DNA of 64,000 bases from Bacteroidia bacterium (GTDB lineage: Bacteria; Bacteroidota; Bacteroidia; AKYH767-A; OLB10): NCBI GenBank assembly GCA_037045145.1, contig JBAOIA010000012.1, forward strand, positions 1,069,660 to 1,133,659, read 5' to 3'. A program made the translations under genes and the position numbers. Positions 37,965-48,402 of the stretch are shown in pieces; position 1 is the stretch's first letter; each line of letters starts with the position of its first letter. Below the pieces are notes generated by a model. The model was given only the letters and a program-made list of their open reading frames with translations, did no database searches and was not told the DNA's origin.

Positions 37965-39035
37965 ATGTCAACAATAATTGAAAATGAAATAAAACCTAAA
38001 ATAGGAATTACCATTGGCGACTTGAATGGTGTTGGAATAGAAGTCATCATTAAAACTTTTTCCGACAGCAGAATGCTTTCTGTGTGTACCCCTATCATCT
38101 ATGGCTCTTCAAAAGTTATTTCTTACCACAGAAAATCACTGCATCAGCAGGAATTTAATTTTAATATTATTCGCACTGCCGAAGAAGCAAGTCACAAAAA
38201 AAATAATGTCATCAACTGCTGGGAAGAAGATGTAAAAGTTGAACTGGGCAAGACTTCTGCCATTGCAGGCTCCTACGCACTCAAATCGCTCGAGGCAGCA
38301 GGCAAAGATGTACTCGATAAAAAAATTGATGCCATAGTTACAGCACCTATTGATAAAAGTACCATTCACAGCGAAGCATTTCCTTTCAAGGGACATACAG
38401 AATATTTTGCAAAACTCTGCGGCAATGCCGAACACGTTATGCTCATGGTGAGCGACAAATTACGTGTTGGACTCATTACAGGTCATGTAGCTATAAAAGA
38501 TGTTCCAGCACAACTTACCAAAGAAAAAGTTATTGCAAAAACAAAATTGGTTTATCAGTCGCTTCGTAGTGACTTCGGGCTGCAAAAGCCACGCATTGCC
38601 ATTCTTGCACTAAACCCTCATGCAGGTGACAATGGTTTAATGGGAAAAGAAGAACAGGAAATTATCACTCCTGCCATAACCGAAATGTACAATGCCGGAA
38701 TTGGTGCATTCGGCCCCTACCCTGCCGATGGATTTTTTGGATCTTCACGATTTAAAAGTTTTGATGCTATCATGGCCATCTATCACGATCAAGGGTTGGT
38801 GCCTTTCAAAGCATTGGCTTTTTCAACAGGAGTCAACTACACTGCCGGTCTGCCAATAATCCGCACATCGCCCGACCATGGCACTGCCTACGATCTGGCC
38901 GGAAAAAATCAAGCTTCAGAAGATTCATTCCGCGAAGCGGTATATCTTGCCTGCGATATTGCAAAACAAAGACAAATCACAAAAGAGATTACTGCTAATC
39001 CTCTGAAATTTTCGCGTATGTCGGCTGATAGGTAA
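37965..39035 (+). CDS. pdxA: 4-hydroxythreonine-4-phosphate dehydrogenase
   Basis: 356 residues. It opens KIGITIGDLNGVGIEV. Metal-binding His residues are in FKGHTEYFA and MAIYHDQGLVPFK, and ALNPHAGDNG is conserved. It oxidises 4-phosphohydroxy-L-threonine with NAD+ in the DXP-dependent branch of pyridoxal phosphate synthesis. It is coupled to the M17 peptidase gene upstream. Confidence 0.96.
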   Translation: MSTIIENEIKPKIGITIGDLNGVGIEVIIKTFSDSRMLSVCTPIIYGSSKVISYHRKSLHQQEFNFNIIRTAEEASHKKNNVINCWEEDVKVELGKTSAIAGSYALKSLEAAGKDVLDKKIDAIVTAPIDKSTIHSEAFPFKGHTEYFAKLCGNAEHVMLMVSDKLRVGLITGHVAIKDVPAQLTKEKVIAKTKLVYQSLRSDFGLQKPRIAILALNPHAGDNGLMGKEEQEIITPAITEMYNAGIGAFGPYPADGFFGSSRFKSFDAIMAIYHDQGLVPFKALAFSTGVNYTAGLPIIRTSPDHGTAYDLAGKNQASEDSFREAVYLACDIAKQRQITKEITANPLKFSRMSADR

Positions 39036-39130
39036 TTCATAAAAAGCCAAGCACCACAACCTGATTGATTTTCTTTTTACTTTTGATGTAATAAATAGTT
39101 TTAATCCTGACAGTTATCTGATTGACTGTA

Positions 39131-39703
39131 ATGATGTATAAATTTATGAAACATTACATTTTCATTTTTGCGACAGTTATTTTATCTGCTTGTGGAGCAG
39201 CTACCTCTGACAACCATAGAAGCGATATTCAATCAAACAAAGTTGACACATCTTCCGTATCCGCAATAGTTTCAACAAATAAAAGTGAGATGGAAGACAC
39301 GACTGACAATGACTATGCAACATTTTTCGTAGTCGTTGCCGACACAAGTACTGACTATTATTTTCTTCACAAAAAAATGTTTGACCTAAATGGACAACTA
39401 AATATCCCTATTGACACTATGGGACGATTTTACAACAAAACAAAAAATCTTATTGCCTTGCCAGATGATGATGAAGATGAGTTGTATGCAGGAGACTATT
39501 TTCCAAGACGCTTCCCGTCAGAAAATCTAAGTTTAGAATATTTGGATTTTTACCAAAAGAAGGCCGGTGACAAGACTATTGCTCTAATAACAGGCATATA
39601 TGAAAACGAGAAAAGTGCCGATAGTGCATTGACTGTATTACATAAAACAGAGGAAAAAGTATTTAAAATCAAAGCAGACATTTATTTGGGTTGTATGCAC
39701 TGA
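39131..39703 (+). CDS. Lipoprotein of unknown function
   Basis: About 190 residues. The signal segment YIFIFATVILSACG has an LSAC lipobox. ATGs at 39131, 39134 and 39146 are all possible starts; a TTG at 39122 is less likely. The mature part is rich in Asp, Thr and Ser with a GIYENEKSADSALTVLHK segment reminiscent of SPOR-like repeats, but that is weak. GAC-rich codon use resembles the cassette genes at 56-61 kb, though no flanking palindrome was found. Confidence 0.6.
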   Translation: MMYKFMKHYIFIFATVILSACGAATSDNHRSDIQSNKVDTSSVSAIVSTNKSEMEDTTDNDYATFFVVVADTSTDYYFLHKKMFDLNGQLNIPIDTMGRFYNKTKNLIALPDDDEDELYAGDYFPRRFPSENLSLEYLDFYQKKAGDKTIALITGIYENEKSADSALTVLHKTEEKVFKIKADIYLGCMH

Positions 39704-39948
39704 CATACAAATAAAATATCTGCACCAAACAAAAATTCCTGTATAAATCACCCAATTCAGGTGCAACATTAATTTATTTTTTCACCTCAGTAACACTACA
39801 TTTTTACATTTGGGATAAGGGTAAAATGTGAAAAAATCTACTGAATTTAGATTTTCGAAACTTCCAACACATTTTCTAATCATCAACGCATTTCACCATA
39901 TAAATCCATGAACAAACTTAACTCTGTCTTTGGTCAGTGATTACCTCG

Positions 39949-40788
39949 CTATTTTTTTAACAACGATAATGGCTCATTGGCAAGTCCGGAAAAACCTTTA
40001 ATATCCATTTTTACAGACCCTACCAATATCTTTGCTTCGGCACGAATAGGTATTTTATTTTCATCGTCACTTACCCAAAGTGTCATGTCTTCTTTGTTCT
40101 TAAACACACGGCCTTCCAACAACTGTGGATGAAACTTCAAACAGCGAAAAGTGCCAAACTTAGTACTTATATTTTCTTTCCCCACAAACTTGAATTTTAC
40201 AGGAATAATGGCATCATCCAAATAGGCATCAACAGCAAATATTTCACCGGGCTGAACATTGCTGAAGTCAATTGTGCGTGCATAATAAAATGCAGAAATC
40301 AAATCCTGAACATTCTGTGGTGTGGCAATAGTTGCCTTCTTGCTTATTGCTAAATTCTTAACCTGATTAAAAGTAACATCCTGATTGATTTTATATCCAC
40401 CCTCATAAACCCTTCTGACAAACAACCATGGAATAATTGCCTGTGCATCAATAAAACTTTCATAGCGGTCGCGCACTTTAAAAAACCAGTCAAAAGCCCC
40501 CTTTGTTTGTCCAGTACCAACAACATGATAGACCTCCCGAGGTCCTATTGTTTTTTTATCGGGCATCACTTCAAGTTTTGCTTCGCCTGCATCTATTATT
40601 CCGTAATGCACACGATATTCCAAAACTTCACCATAAGTAAATGCCTGATTTTCTATCTTGCGTAGTCTTTCCTGTCCTTCGCTGGCACTTGGTTGCATTA
40701 AACATATGAGAGCAATTGATAGCATGTTGAAAACATTTTGTAATGCCGAATCAAATTGTAAGCCAAGGACAGAAATTTTCACCGTCAA
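39949..40788 (-). CDS. DUF3108 domain protein
   Basis: 279 residues. After a hydrophobic N-terminus (MLSIALICLMQPS; an internal ATG at 40725 is an alternative start) comes the DUF3108 region beginning FTYGEVLEYRVHYGIIDAGEA, with later YHVVGTGQTKGAFDWFFKVRDRYES and KFKFVGKE. Members are exported beta-rich proteins of unknown role, probably periplasmic or outer-membrane linked. Just downstream of scpB on the same strand. Confidence 0.78.
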   Translation of the reverse strand: MTVKISVLGLQFDSALQNVFNMLSIALICLMQPSASEGQERLRKIENQAFTYGEVLEYRVHYGIIDAGEAKLEVMPDKKTIGPREVYHVVGTGQTKGAFDWFFKVRDRYESFIDAQAIIPWLFVRRVYEGGYKINQDVTFNQVKNLAISKKATIATPQNVQDLISAFYYARTIDFSNVQPGEIFAVDAYLDDAIIPVKFKFVGKENISTKFGTFRCLKFHPQLLEGRVFKNKEDMTLWVSDDENKIPIRAEAKILVGSVKMDIKGFSGLANEPLSLLKK

Positions 40789-40812
40789 AAATGAATTTCA
40801 ATTAAAGACTAT

Positions 40813-41466
40813 TTATTCTGCAACGTCATCGGACTTCTCTCTATTGTCTTCTTGTGTGCCTAAAGTAATACTTACACCTTCGGTATTGTCACTCTCTGCA
40901 TACTGCATATCAACAGGTGTTCCAATCTCATTTTCATCAAGAATTACATCTTTTAGCTTTGGTAAATCCTTTGCAGATTTCAACCCAAAATGATCCATGA
41001 ACGTACGGCTAATGCCATAAAGAATTGGCTTTCCAGGACCATCACCTTTTCCTTGTATGGTAATTAAGTCTTTCTCTAACAATTTCTGTATAGAATAATC
41101 ACAGTTTACACCTCTGATGTTTTCAATCTCAGATTTTGAAACCGGCTGTTTGTATGCAACTATTGCAAGTGTTTCCAAAGCTGCTGTGGTGAGTCGTTTT
41201 TTAGAGTTTATCTGCATCAGGGTGTTTACTACTCCATAATACTCTTTCTTACTTAAAAAACGGAACCCTCCTGCAATTTCTACCAATTCAAAAGAATAAT
41301 CATCTGCTGCGTATTTGTTGATTAATTCAGAAATATTCTGTCTGATATTTTCATTGGAAAGCTCCCATCCGAAACTTGCTTTTAATGCAGCAGCAATTTC
41401 ATTAGCAGTTATACTTTGCTCTGAAGTGAAAATTAATGCTTCAATATGCTGTTTAAGATTCTCCAT
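40813..41466 (-). CDS. scpB: Segregation and condensation protein ScpB
   Basis: 217 residues. Two winged-helix domains typical of ScpB; the conserved LTTAALETLAIVAYKQPVSK and the NCDYSIQKLLEKDLI segment are present. It binds ScpA and SMC to form the bacterial condensin complex that compacts and segregates chromosomes. The C-terminal tail is acidic. The DUF3108 gene follows about 25 bases later. Confidence 0.94.
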   Translation of the reverse strand: MENLKQHIEALIFTSEQSITANEIAAALKASFGWELSNENIRQNISELINKYAADDYSFELVEIAGGFRFLSKKEYYGVVNTLMQINSKKRLTTAALETLAIVAYKQPVSKSEIENIRGVNCDYSIQKLLEKDLITIQGKGDGPGKPILYGISRTFMDHFGLKSAKDLPKLKDVILDENEIGTPVDMQYAESDNTEGVSITLGTQEDNREKSDDVAE

Positions 41467-41544
41467 TTTTACTCTTGATTTTTATATGAACGGTTCTTGA
41501 CCATTCAATAGAAAATGCAAAATTAGTATTTCCTTTCAACAGGC

Positions 41545-42630
41545 CTACTTTCGGCCAAGTTTAAATTTGTTTTTCCTGTAATCCACCTCTTCGCCTATTA
41601 AAAACCCTATAGGTTTTAACCCTTCAACATGGTCACAAACCACCTTTAACATCCCTGTAAGAGGTAAGCATAAAACCATTCCTGCCAACCCCCAAACCGA
41701 GGCACTGATGATCAGGGCTATTGTTGCTGTGAGTGGATTTATACTGACACTACTGCCTACAACATAAGGAGTAATAAAATTATTGTCAATAAACTGCACC
41801 GTAACACAAACTCCGGCAGCTCCTATGGCATAGCCAATTTCATCTTTGGTGAGTAATGCCATAAGTACAGGCAAAATACTTCCAATCAATACCCCAATAT
41901 ATGGAATAATGTTGAGAACAGATGCCAACACCCCAAACAAAATTGCATGTTCAATACCCAATAACAAAAACCCGGTTGAATTTAGAACAGACAAAATCAG
42001 CACATCTAAAAAAATTCCTTTCAGATAATTCTGAGAAACTACTGCTACTTTTTTTACAATTTCAAAATATGAATTGTGATTACCATTAGAAACTATTGCT
42101 TCAATAAACTGCTTAAATTTCTTTTTATAAAGTGTCAGGAAAAAAACATAAATCGTTACCAAAGCAAAGTTGGCAATAAAACTTCCTGTTGAAGAAAAAA
42201 GATTGAGCAGAAGCAATCCACTGTCAGTAATATTTTCCTGCAACTTTGATTTTACCAAAACATTTTGCTGCTCTTTTGTGATTCTGAAAGTTTCATTTAC
42301 AAAGCGCTGCAAAAACTCTACCTTCTCAAGAAGTTTTGCCTGAAGCAATGGCAAATCTTCAGCAAATGAAATAATCTGAGAATAGAAGAAATACAAAAGG
42401 CCACCAACAATTACAAAAGCAAGGATGATACTGCATAGGATTGCAATTGCAGGTGGAAATTTCCATTTTATAAGCTTGTTTGACACCGGCATCAATAAAA
42501 AAGAAAACAACACAGCCACTGTAAATGGAATGAGAACATCTTGTGCAGCATGCAGGACATAAAAAATTAAAATCGCCAACAGGATTTTTATAGTTATTCT
42601 GATATAGTAAGGCGGTTGATTGATTTCCAT
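41545..42630 (-). CDS. AI-2E family (PerM-like) membrane protein
   Basis: 361 residues with about eight membrane helices: paired N-terminal helices, a cytoplasmic/periplasmic helical segment at about 90-130, and C-terminal GVLASVLNIIPYIGVLIGSILPV followed by NPLTATIALIISASVWGLAGMVLCLPL, the conserved end of the family. Members have been linked to autoinducer-2 export or Na+/H+ exchange; which applies here cannot be told. Confidence 0.88.
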   Translation of the reverse strand: MEINQPPYYIRITIKILLAILIFYVLHAAQDVLIPFTVAVLFSFLLMPVSNKLIKWKFPPAIAILCSIILAFVIVGGLLYFFYSQIISFAEDLPLLQAKLLEKVEFLQRFVNETFRITKEQQNVLVKSKLQENITDSGLLLLNLFSSTGSFIANFALVTIYVFFLTLYKKKFKQFIEAIVSNGNHNSYFEIVKKVAVVSQNYLKGIFLDVLILSVLNSTGFLLLGIEHAILFGVLASVLNIIPYIGVLIGSILPVLMALLTKDEIGYAIGAAGVCVTVQFIDNNFITPYVVGSSVSINPLTATIALIISASVWGLAGMVLCLPLTGMLKVVCDHVEGLKPIGFLIGEEVDYRKNKFKLGRK

Positions 42631-42663
42631 TTTTTTTAGAATATGGTTTTAAAAGTAACTAAT

Positions 42664-44214
42664 TCAATTATTATTTTTCAAATATGAAGCACATTTTTCT
42701 GCACAAAATTCTCCATCCATAGCTGCAGATACAATTCCACCGGCATATCCTGCACCCTCACCACAGGGGAAAAGACCCTGTACCTGTATATGCATTGCAG
42801 TATCTGCATCTCGCGGAATACGTATCGGAGATGAAGTCCGCGACTCTGTACCCACTAACACTGCTTCGTTTGTATAGTAGCCTTTCATTTTTTTACCGAA
42901 TGTAACAAATGCTGTAGCAAGTGATGCTGTAACAGATTCAGGAAATATCTCAGTCAGATTTACAGAATTGATTCCCGGAATATAGGAGCATGAAGGTAAA
43001 GTGGAAGATACTTTTTGATTCACAAAATCAACCATGCGCTGTGCCGGTGCTGCCAGATTGCCACCACCACTGATAAATGCTTGCTGCTCTATCTTTTTCT
43101 GAAATTCTAAATAGCGCAACTCTTTTGCTTTTCTAAAAGGTTGAACATCATCTTCTGTAATATTTACTACAATTCCTGAGTTGGCATAGACATTATTTCT
43201 TCTTGAAGGACTCCATCCATTTACAACAACTTCACCAATGCCGGTTGCTGCAGGAGCGATGATACCACCGGGGCACATACAGAAAGAATAAATTCCTCGT
43301 CCATCATGCTGATGTTTTAATGCATAAGATGCCGGTGGCAAGAATGGATTGCGTGTGTTACAATGATACTGCACACTGTCAATAAGCCGTTGCTGATGTT
43401 CTGCACGAACACCAATAGCAATTGGCTTTGCTTCAATCATTATTCTTTGATTGTTTAACATATAAAAGACATCGCGTGCAGAATGACCTGTTGCCAAAAT
43501 AAGTGCTTTAGACTTAATATGATATTGAGTCGCTCCTTGCTGCACCTCTACACCATTCACACCACTTGCGTCAAAATCAATATTCAGAAGCTTTGTGTTA
43601 AATAATACTTCTCCTCCACATTCAATAATCCTGTTTCGCATTGCAGAAATTATAGCAGGTAGTTTATTGGTTCCAATATGCGGATGTGCGTCAACAGCAA
43701 TATCGGCAGCGGCACCATGCTCAATAAATGTGTTCAGCACTGAAGCTATGTTGCCTCTTTTGTTGGAACGGGTATAAAGCTTTCCATCACTGTAGGTTCC
43801 TGCACCACCTTCACCAAAACAATAATTTGACTCGGGATTAATCTGCCTCTGTTTGTTTATGGCAGCAAGATCGCGCCTGCGGTTGCGTACGTCTTTACCA
43901 CGTTCGATAATTACAGGCTTATATCCACATTCAATAAGACGGATGGCTGCAAACAATCCTGCTGGTCCACATCCTGCAATAATTACAGGTTCTAAATTGC
44001 CAACCTGTTGCCACTTTCGATTTTCAGTGAAAGCATCCTGCTTATCTGTCCATTGTAACTGCAATCTGATTTTTACAATCCTGGATCGAGCATCAATACT
44101 ACGCTTTACAATCCTGAAGAATCGGTTGTTACCAAATTTCCTGGCAACTATGTGTTTAATTGTTTCCTCACTGGCTGCCTCTTCGGGCAGAACAACAAGT
44201 TCAATCGTTTGCAT
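42664..44214 (-). CDS. FAD-dependent dehydrogenase, COG2509 type
   Basis: 516 residues. A small N-terminal domain (1-70) precedes the dinucleotide-binding GCGPAGLFAA motif at 81-90. YCFGEGGAGTYSDGKLYTR and the C-terminal FPCGEGAGYAGGIVSAAMDG are hallmarks of this uncharacterised family of NAD(P)/FAD oxidoreductases. It probably uses FAD for a redox step; the substrate is unknown. Lies 15 bases after porT on the same strand. Confidence 0.88.
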   Translation of the reverse strand: MQTIELVVLPEEAASEETIKHIVARKFGNNRFFRIVKRSIDARSRIVKIRLQLQWTDKQDAFTENRKWQQVGNLEPVIIAGCGPAGLFAAIRLIECGYKPVIIERGKDVRNRRRDLAAINKQRQINPESNYCFGEGGAGTYSDGKLYTRSNKRGNIASVLNTFIEHGAAADIAVDAHPHIGTNKLPAIISAMRNRIIECGGEVLFNTKLLNIDFDASGVNGVEVQQGATQYHIKSKALILATGHSARDVFYMLNNQRIMIEAKPIAIGVRAEHQQRLIDSVQYHCNTRNPFLPPASYALKHQHDGRGIYSFCMCPGGIIAPAATGIGEVVVNGWSPSRRNNVYANSGIVVNITEDDVQPFRKAKELRYLEFQKKIEQQAFISGGGNLAAPAQRMVDFVNQKVSSTLPSCSYIPGINSVNLTEIFPESVTASLATAFVTFGKKMKGYYTNEAVLVGTESRTSSPIRIPRDADTAMHIQVQGLFPCGEGAGYAGGIVSAAMDGEFCAEKCASYLKNNN

Positions 44215-44229
44215 AAAAAGTAATTTCTA

Positions 44230-44940
44230 TTATTCGAATGTCAATGACAAGGTGAACATTTTTGAAAACAATCCGTCAAGAGATTTTGAATAAACCAAAT
44301 CGTCTTTCACCAAAAGATTTCGCAAACCATGATACATTTTTATTTCAGGAGAAAACTTAAACATGGGAAGATAAAAATCGCATCCTACTCCTATTTCGTA
44401 ACCATAATCGTTGCGTTGCAGTTTCACAAATTCTTTGTCTTTGGCTTTTACTTTTGCCTGCGACACCATATCTATGCTGTACTTAACGCCACCCAGCACA
44501 TAGGCTCTGAAGTTATTGAGACGTGCCGATTTGAATTTTACATCCAAAGGCAACTCTACAAAAGTTGATTCAACCTTTTTAGTCACAACATTACTTAGTG
44601 GTCTTCCTTTTTCAAATGTATAAACCAGATTGCGTGAAGCAAATGCCAGTCCGGGTAAAAACCTTAAATCAAAATGCTCGCCCATTCGCATGTTGGTTAC
44701 TATCTGAAGATTAAAACCCGATGTACCTTTTGATTCAACAGTATAAAGAGAATCTATTAAACTAAAAGAAGCAACTCTGTCAATCACAAAATCAGTCTTA
44801 TTGATTCCAAGTATAAATCCAAAATGAAAACGCTGCCTGTCATACTTAGGCAGGTTCAGAATTTTTTGTTTTTGTGCAAACAAACTATCAAGACTGAACA
44901 GAAGAAGCAAGAAAGAAAAAACAATTATCTTCCGTTTCAT
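44230..44940 (-). CDS. porT: PorT-like T9SS outer-membrane barrel protein
   Basis: 236 residues with a signal peptide (IIVFSFLLLLFSLDSLFAQ) and alternating strands of an eight-stranded barrel. GFNLQIVTNMRMGEHFDLRFLPGLAFASRNL matches the PorT/SprT pattern in part, and the position directly after menG is typical in Bacteroidota. PorT is needed for T9SS secretion. The ATG overlaps the menG stop by four bases. Other barrels of the PorT superfamily are possible, but the neighbourhood favours true PorT. Confidence 0.8.
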   Translation of the reverse strand: MKRKIIVFSFLLLLFSLDSLFAQKQKILNLPKYDRQRFHFGFILGINKTDFVIDRVASFSLIDSLYTVESKGTSGFNLQIVTNMRMGEHFDLRFLPGLAFASRNLVYTFEKGRPLSNVVTKKVESTFVELPLDVKFKSARLNNFRAYVLGGVKYSIDMVSQAKVKAKDKEFVKLQRNDYGYEIGVGCDFYLPMFKFSPEIKMYHGLRNLLVKDDLVYSKSLDGLFSKMFTLSLTFE

Positions 44941-45656
44941 ACTGATGCAATGTATAATGTTACAATTCCGAAAGTCATCGGTTTAATATCAATATTAGTA
45001 AAACCACACTTTTTCAAAACAAGTGCAAAATCACTTCCTGAACGAAAATGCTTTACCGATTCAGGCAAATATGAATAGGCAGCTGCATCACCGGAAATCA
45101 TTTTGCCGAAAAGTGGTAACAGATAACGTGAATAGATGCCATAAAATTGTTTAACAGGAAACATTGTTGGCTTACTGAACTCCAGAATATAAACCTTTCC
45201 ATTATCATGCAGCACACGTTTCATTTCCTTTAATCCTTTTTCTAAATTTTGAAAATTTCGCACACCAAAAGCTACCATCACTGCATCAAAAGTTTGACTG
45301 TCGAACTGAAGTTGCTCACTGTCGCCTTCATGCAATGAAATAATATTATTCAGGTTCTTTGCTTTGACTTTTACTCTTCCTTCCTGAAGCATTTTTTCTG
45401 AAATATCAACTCCTACTATTTTCTCAGGACATAAACTTGCTGCTGCAATTGCCAAATCACCTGTACCTGTAGCTATGTCCAGAATACTCCTTGGTTTTAG
45501 TTTACCAATCTCTTTGATTGTTTTTCGTCTCCAGATTTTGTCAATGCCCAATGAAAGAAAATGATTTAAAAAATCATAACGGTGAGCTACTGCATCAAAC
45601 ATGTGACGCACTTGTTCTTTTTTTGATTCTCCGGTATTGTAAGGCGTTACTTCCAT
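44937..45656 (-). CDS. menG: Demethylmenaquinone methyltransferase (UbiE/MenG)
   Basis: 239 residues. The SAM-binding motif DIATGTGDL is at 60-68, and the family starts (HMFDAVAHRYDFLNHFLSLGID) and YILEFSKP are present. It performs the last methylation in menaquinone synthesis. It lies between a heptose-kinase-like gene (one base gap) and porT (overlap) in a cotranscribed block. Confidence 0.95.
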   Translation of the reverse strand: MEVTPYNTGESKKEQVRHMFDAVAHRYDFLNHFLSLGIDKIWRRKTIKEIGKLKPRSILDIATGTGDLAIAAASLCPEKIVGVDISEKMLQEGRVKVKAKNLNNIISLHEGDSEQLQFDSQTFDAVMVAFGVRNFQNLEKGLKEMKRVLHDNGKVYILEFSKPTMFPVKQFYGIYSRYLLPLFGKMISGDAAAYSYLPESVKHFRSGSDFALVLKKCGFTNIDIKPMTFGIVTLYIASV

Positions 45657-45657
45657 C

Positions 45658-46656
45658 TTATTTCTCGGAAAGTCTTTTAACCTCGTTCAATAACTGACTG
45701 CCATCAATAGGAACAACACCAATCTTTTCGCAAACCAGGCCGCCTGCCAGATTACTGATTGCAGCCATTTCAAAACAAGATAAACCTGCTGCTATTGCCA
45801 GAGATGCAACACTGATTACTGTGTCGCCTGCACCACTTACGTCACTGATGTTGCGAATGTGTGCAGGGATAATTCCTTTTTCATTCTTTGAATAATAATA
45901 CACCCCATGTTCTGACAAGGTAATAAGCAATGACTTAATTTTTTGCTTGGAGGCAAATTCCGATGCCAACTTCGTAAGTGCTGCTGCCGTTGGCTTTTCC
46001 AAATCGGTCTTTAGCCCTTCGCGCAACTCTTTAAGGTTGGGCTTAAATAGTGTTACGTTACGATAATGGAAAAAATTATTCTTTTTAGGATCAACCGTTG
46101 TTGGAATATTATGCTTCTGTGCTTCTGCAACAATAGCTTCGATTACAGTCTTATTAAGAGCACCTTTATCATAATCTTCAAAAATAATTACCGCTGGCTT
46201 TTTTTTCCGTATTATCTCTATTGTTTTTTTTAGGAGCATTTCACTGTCTGTTTGTGACAGTGGTTCGACAACTTCTGCATCGACCCGCAAAAGCTGATGA
46301 TTGTTGCCCATAACTCTGGTCTTGATGGTTGTAGTTCTTTTAGAAGAGGAAAGTATGCCATCAACAGGCATTCCACTTTTGGCAATCATATCTTTAAACT
46401 CTGCTCCGGCATTGTCTTTTCCAACAACTGAACAGATATAAGGCATGGCTCCTAATGAATGAAGATTAACGGCTACGTTGGCAGCACCTCCTGGGCGGCT
46501 TTCGCGCTTTTGAACCGTTACCACCGGGACGGGTGCTTCTGGAGATATTCTTTCCACCTTGCCCCACAAATAAGCATCTGTCATGACATCACCAATCACC
46601 AATGCCCGCATTTTCTGAATACGGCTTAGAAACAATTCAGTCTGTTTAATATTCAC
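45658..46656 (-). CDS. PfkB-family sugar kinase, HldE/RfaE1 kinase-domain type
   Basis: 332 residues. RPGGAANVAVNLHSLG at 54-69 and the catalytic GAGD at 275-278 mark the PfkB fold, and GDVMTDAYLWGKVERISPEAPVPV is characteristic of the heptose-7-phosphate kinase half of HldE. There is no nucleotidyltransferase domain, so only the kinase step is encoded here. It probably acts in ADP-heptose synthesis for LPS, consistent with the GT9 gene at 14488. Confidence 0.88.
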   Translation of the reverse strand: MNIKQTELFLSRIQKMRALVIGDVMTDAYLWGKVERISPEAPVPVVTVQKRESRPGGAANVAVNLHSLGAMPYICSVVGKDNAGAEFKDMIAKSGMPVDGILSSSKRTTTIKTRVMGNNHQLLRVDAEVVEPLSQTDSEMLLKKTIEIIRKKKPAVIIFEDYDKGALNKTVIEAIVAEAQKHNIPTTVDPKKNNFFHYRNVTLFKPNLKELREGLKTDLEKPTAAALTKLASEFASKQKIKSLLITLSEHGVYYYSKNEKGIIPAHIRNISDVSGAGDTVISVASLAIAAGLSCFEMAAISNLAGGLVCEKIGVVPIDGSQLLNEVKRLSEK

Positions 46657-46770
46657 ACTTCTAATAATTACTGGAGTGCAAAAATAGGCATTACCGCCAA
46701 CTTTACTTTATTAGTAACAATTATGGTGTATTAATAGCAAAAAATACTTGGTGGATTCTCATTCATTCTA

Positions 46771-48201
46771 TTAAATATCACCACCTGTATATGTATCTTT
46801 TACTTTTTCTTTTTTGCGTTTACTTAGTTTATCCATAGCATAACTACTATGCTTAATCCCTACATAAAAATCAAAACCATTAAATTTAGACAATCCCAAC
46901 ATGGAGGTCAGGTAGTCCGAACCAATAACCACCTGTCCCAAACGCAGACAAGTACCTACACGTAGTTGATCATATTCATACCATGTTAAAGGAAAAGATA
47001 TTTCATAACGCCATGTTTCTAACCTTGGTGTAAACGAAAGTTGTGCCGGACGTCTGACAGCTGTTGACTTACTTGTGACCGGTTGAATGATTGAGGTATT
47101 GAGATATAAAAAGTGAGTCACGCAATAATCGAACTGAAAGCTGATGGCCGTGGGCAGTTTTGCACGGTATCGGGCAGCTACAATACCGGAAGTGGAATCG
47201 TCAAAAACTTTGGAACGCAACAATTCTCCTAACTGACTGATGCTTTCCACCTGCGTAGTGTCAAAGTCGTTCCAATCAATACTTTTATTGTCAAACTTTA
47301 CAGTGCGGGTATCTTTGGCAAACAATATACTACCGGCATCTACCAACGAAAGTCCTATTTTGTATTTATACTTCTTAAACTTCAAGCGTTGTGCATATAC
47401 ATTATACGCTTCGGGGTTAAGTCCATGCAGGTATTGAAAACCCAATGTGGTGCTGAATCCTTTTCCGCGAATTTTCAGATAGTCACTCTGCCCCTCTTCG
47501 GGTACGGCATAACCATATTCGGCATCCAGATTGGCTACTTGCAGTTTTGATTCATCGTCAAACCTATAATGCATGTAATTGTTCTGTGCATAAAAACCAT
47601 CAAAACCCATCAGGTAATTAAAGGTAGCACCTATTGCAATTCTGTTTCCCGGCCCTGCTTCAATCTGCTGTGCAAAGCTTGCACCTATCTCTCCGTATAA
47701 TAGAGCAGACAAACTATTGTTCTCTGCTGTAAGTTCTTTTTTCTGTAGTGGAACATAGGTAGAGTTCTCGTAAAAGAGTTTTGCCATTTCAAAGTCAATA
47801 TTCCGCACACTGCCCATAGCTTTAAGTCCGGTATGCAACCCGAAGGCTGTCTGCCCCGACCGGAGAAAAAATGACGGCCCTTTGATACTACTCTGCATAA
47901 AAGCATTTTTATCTTTACCCGTATATTGATCCTGCCAGTCGTAGTTAAAGAAGTCTGCTTTAAAAAACTTACCCACCGACATTTCGCCCTTTGGCAAATA
48001 CAAATAGTTATTATAAAAAGTCATATTTCCCGAAAGTACATTCAACTCATATTTTATTGGAGACACGGCCATTGAAGCGGGATTTATATCTATGGCGAAG
48101 TTTCCTGCATAGTTGCTATTGGCTATTCCCCACATGTCCTGCGCCTTCACCAATATGTTTACCTGCAGCATGAACAATAATAAGAGTATTGCTTTTTTCA
48201 T
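46771..48201 (-). CDS. DUF5723-like outer-membrane protein
   Basis: About 476 residues from the ATG at 48201 (MKKAILLLLFMLQVNILVKA, a clean signal peptide), preferred over 48237. The mature protein has many aromatic, alternating beta strands (NNYMHYRFDDE, FGLHTGLKAMGS) and begins with INPASMAVSP, as in Bacteroidota DUF5723 and similar barrel proteins. It probably sits in the outer membrane; function is unknown. The C-terminus is Lys-rich (DKLSKRKKEKVKD). Confidence 0.65.
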   Translation of the reverse strand: MKKAILLLLFMLQVNILVKAQDMWGIANSNYAGNFAIDINPASMAVSPIKYELNVLSGNMTFYNNYLYLPKGEMSVGKFFKADFFNYDWQDQYTGKDKNAFMQSSIKGPSFFLRSGQTAFGLHTGLKAMGSVRNIDFEMAKLFYENSTYVPLQKKELTAENNSLSALLYGEIGASFAQQIEAGPGNRIAIGATFNYLMGFDGFYAQNNYMHYRFDDESKLQVANLDAEYGYAVPEEGQSDYLKIRGKGFSTTLGFQYLHGLNPEAYNVYAQRLKFKKYKYKIGLSLVDAGSILFAKDTRTVKFDNKSIDWNDFDTTQVESISQLGELLRSKVFDDSTSGIVAARYRAKLPTAISFQFDYCVTHFLYLNTSIIQPVTSKSTAVRRPAQLSFTPRLETWRYEISFPLTWYEYDQLRVGTCLRLGQVVIGSDYLTSMLGLSKFNGFDFYVGIKHSSYAMDKLSKRKKEKVKDTYTGGDI

Positions 48202-48402
48202 TCGTAAACTTGTTGTTTGTGATGCTAAACGATACATATATATATGCAGTTATGGCATTAACGGACCAACCTTACCCACTGAAAAAATGTAAGTTTAGCT
48301 GTAAGAAATCTTTAAAATACCACACCTTTCACCTTACAAAAACATTAGTAAAATAATAAACGTTGTGGTTATTAACAATGGCGGAATGGTTATACAGACC
48401 CC

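Noticed and set aside
39704..39948. Possible attC-like site after the lipoprotein at 39131 because of its cassette-like codon use
   Set aside because: Only a short GCACC/GGTGC pairing was found, without CGTTA/TAAC ends.
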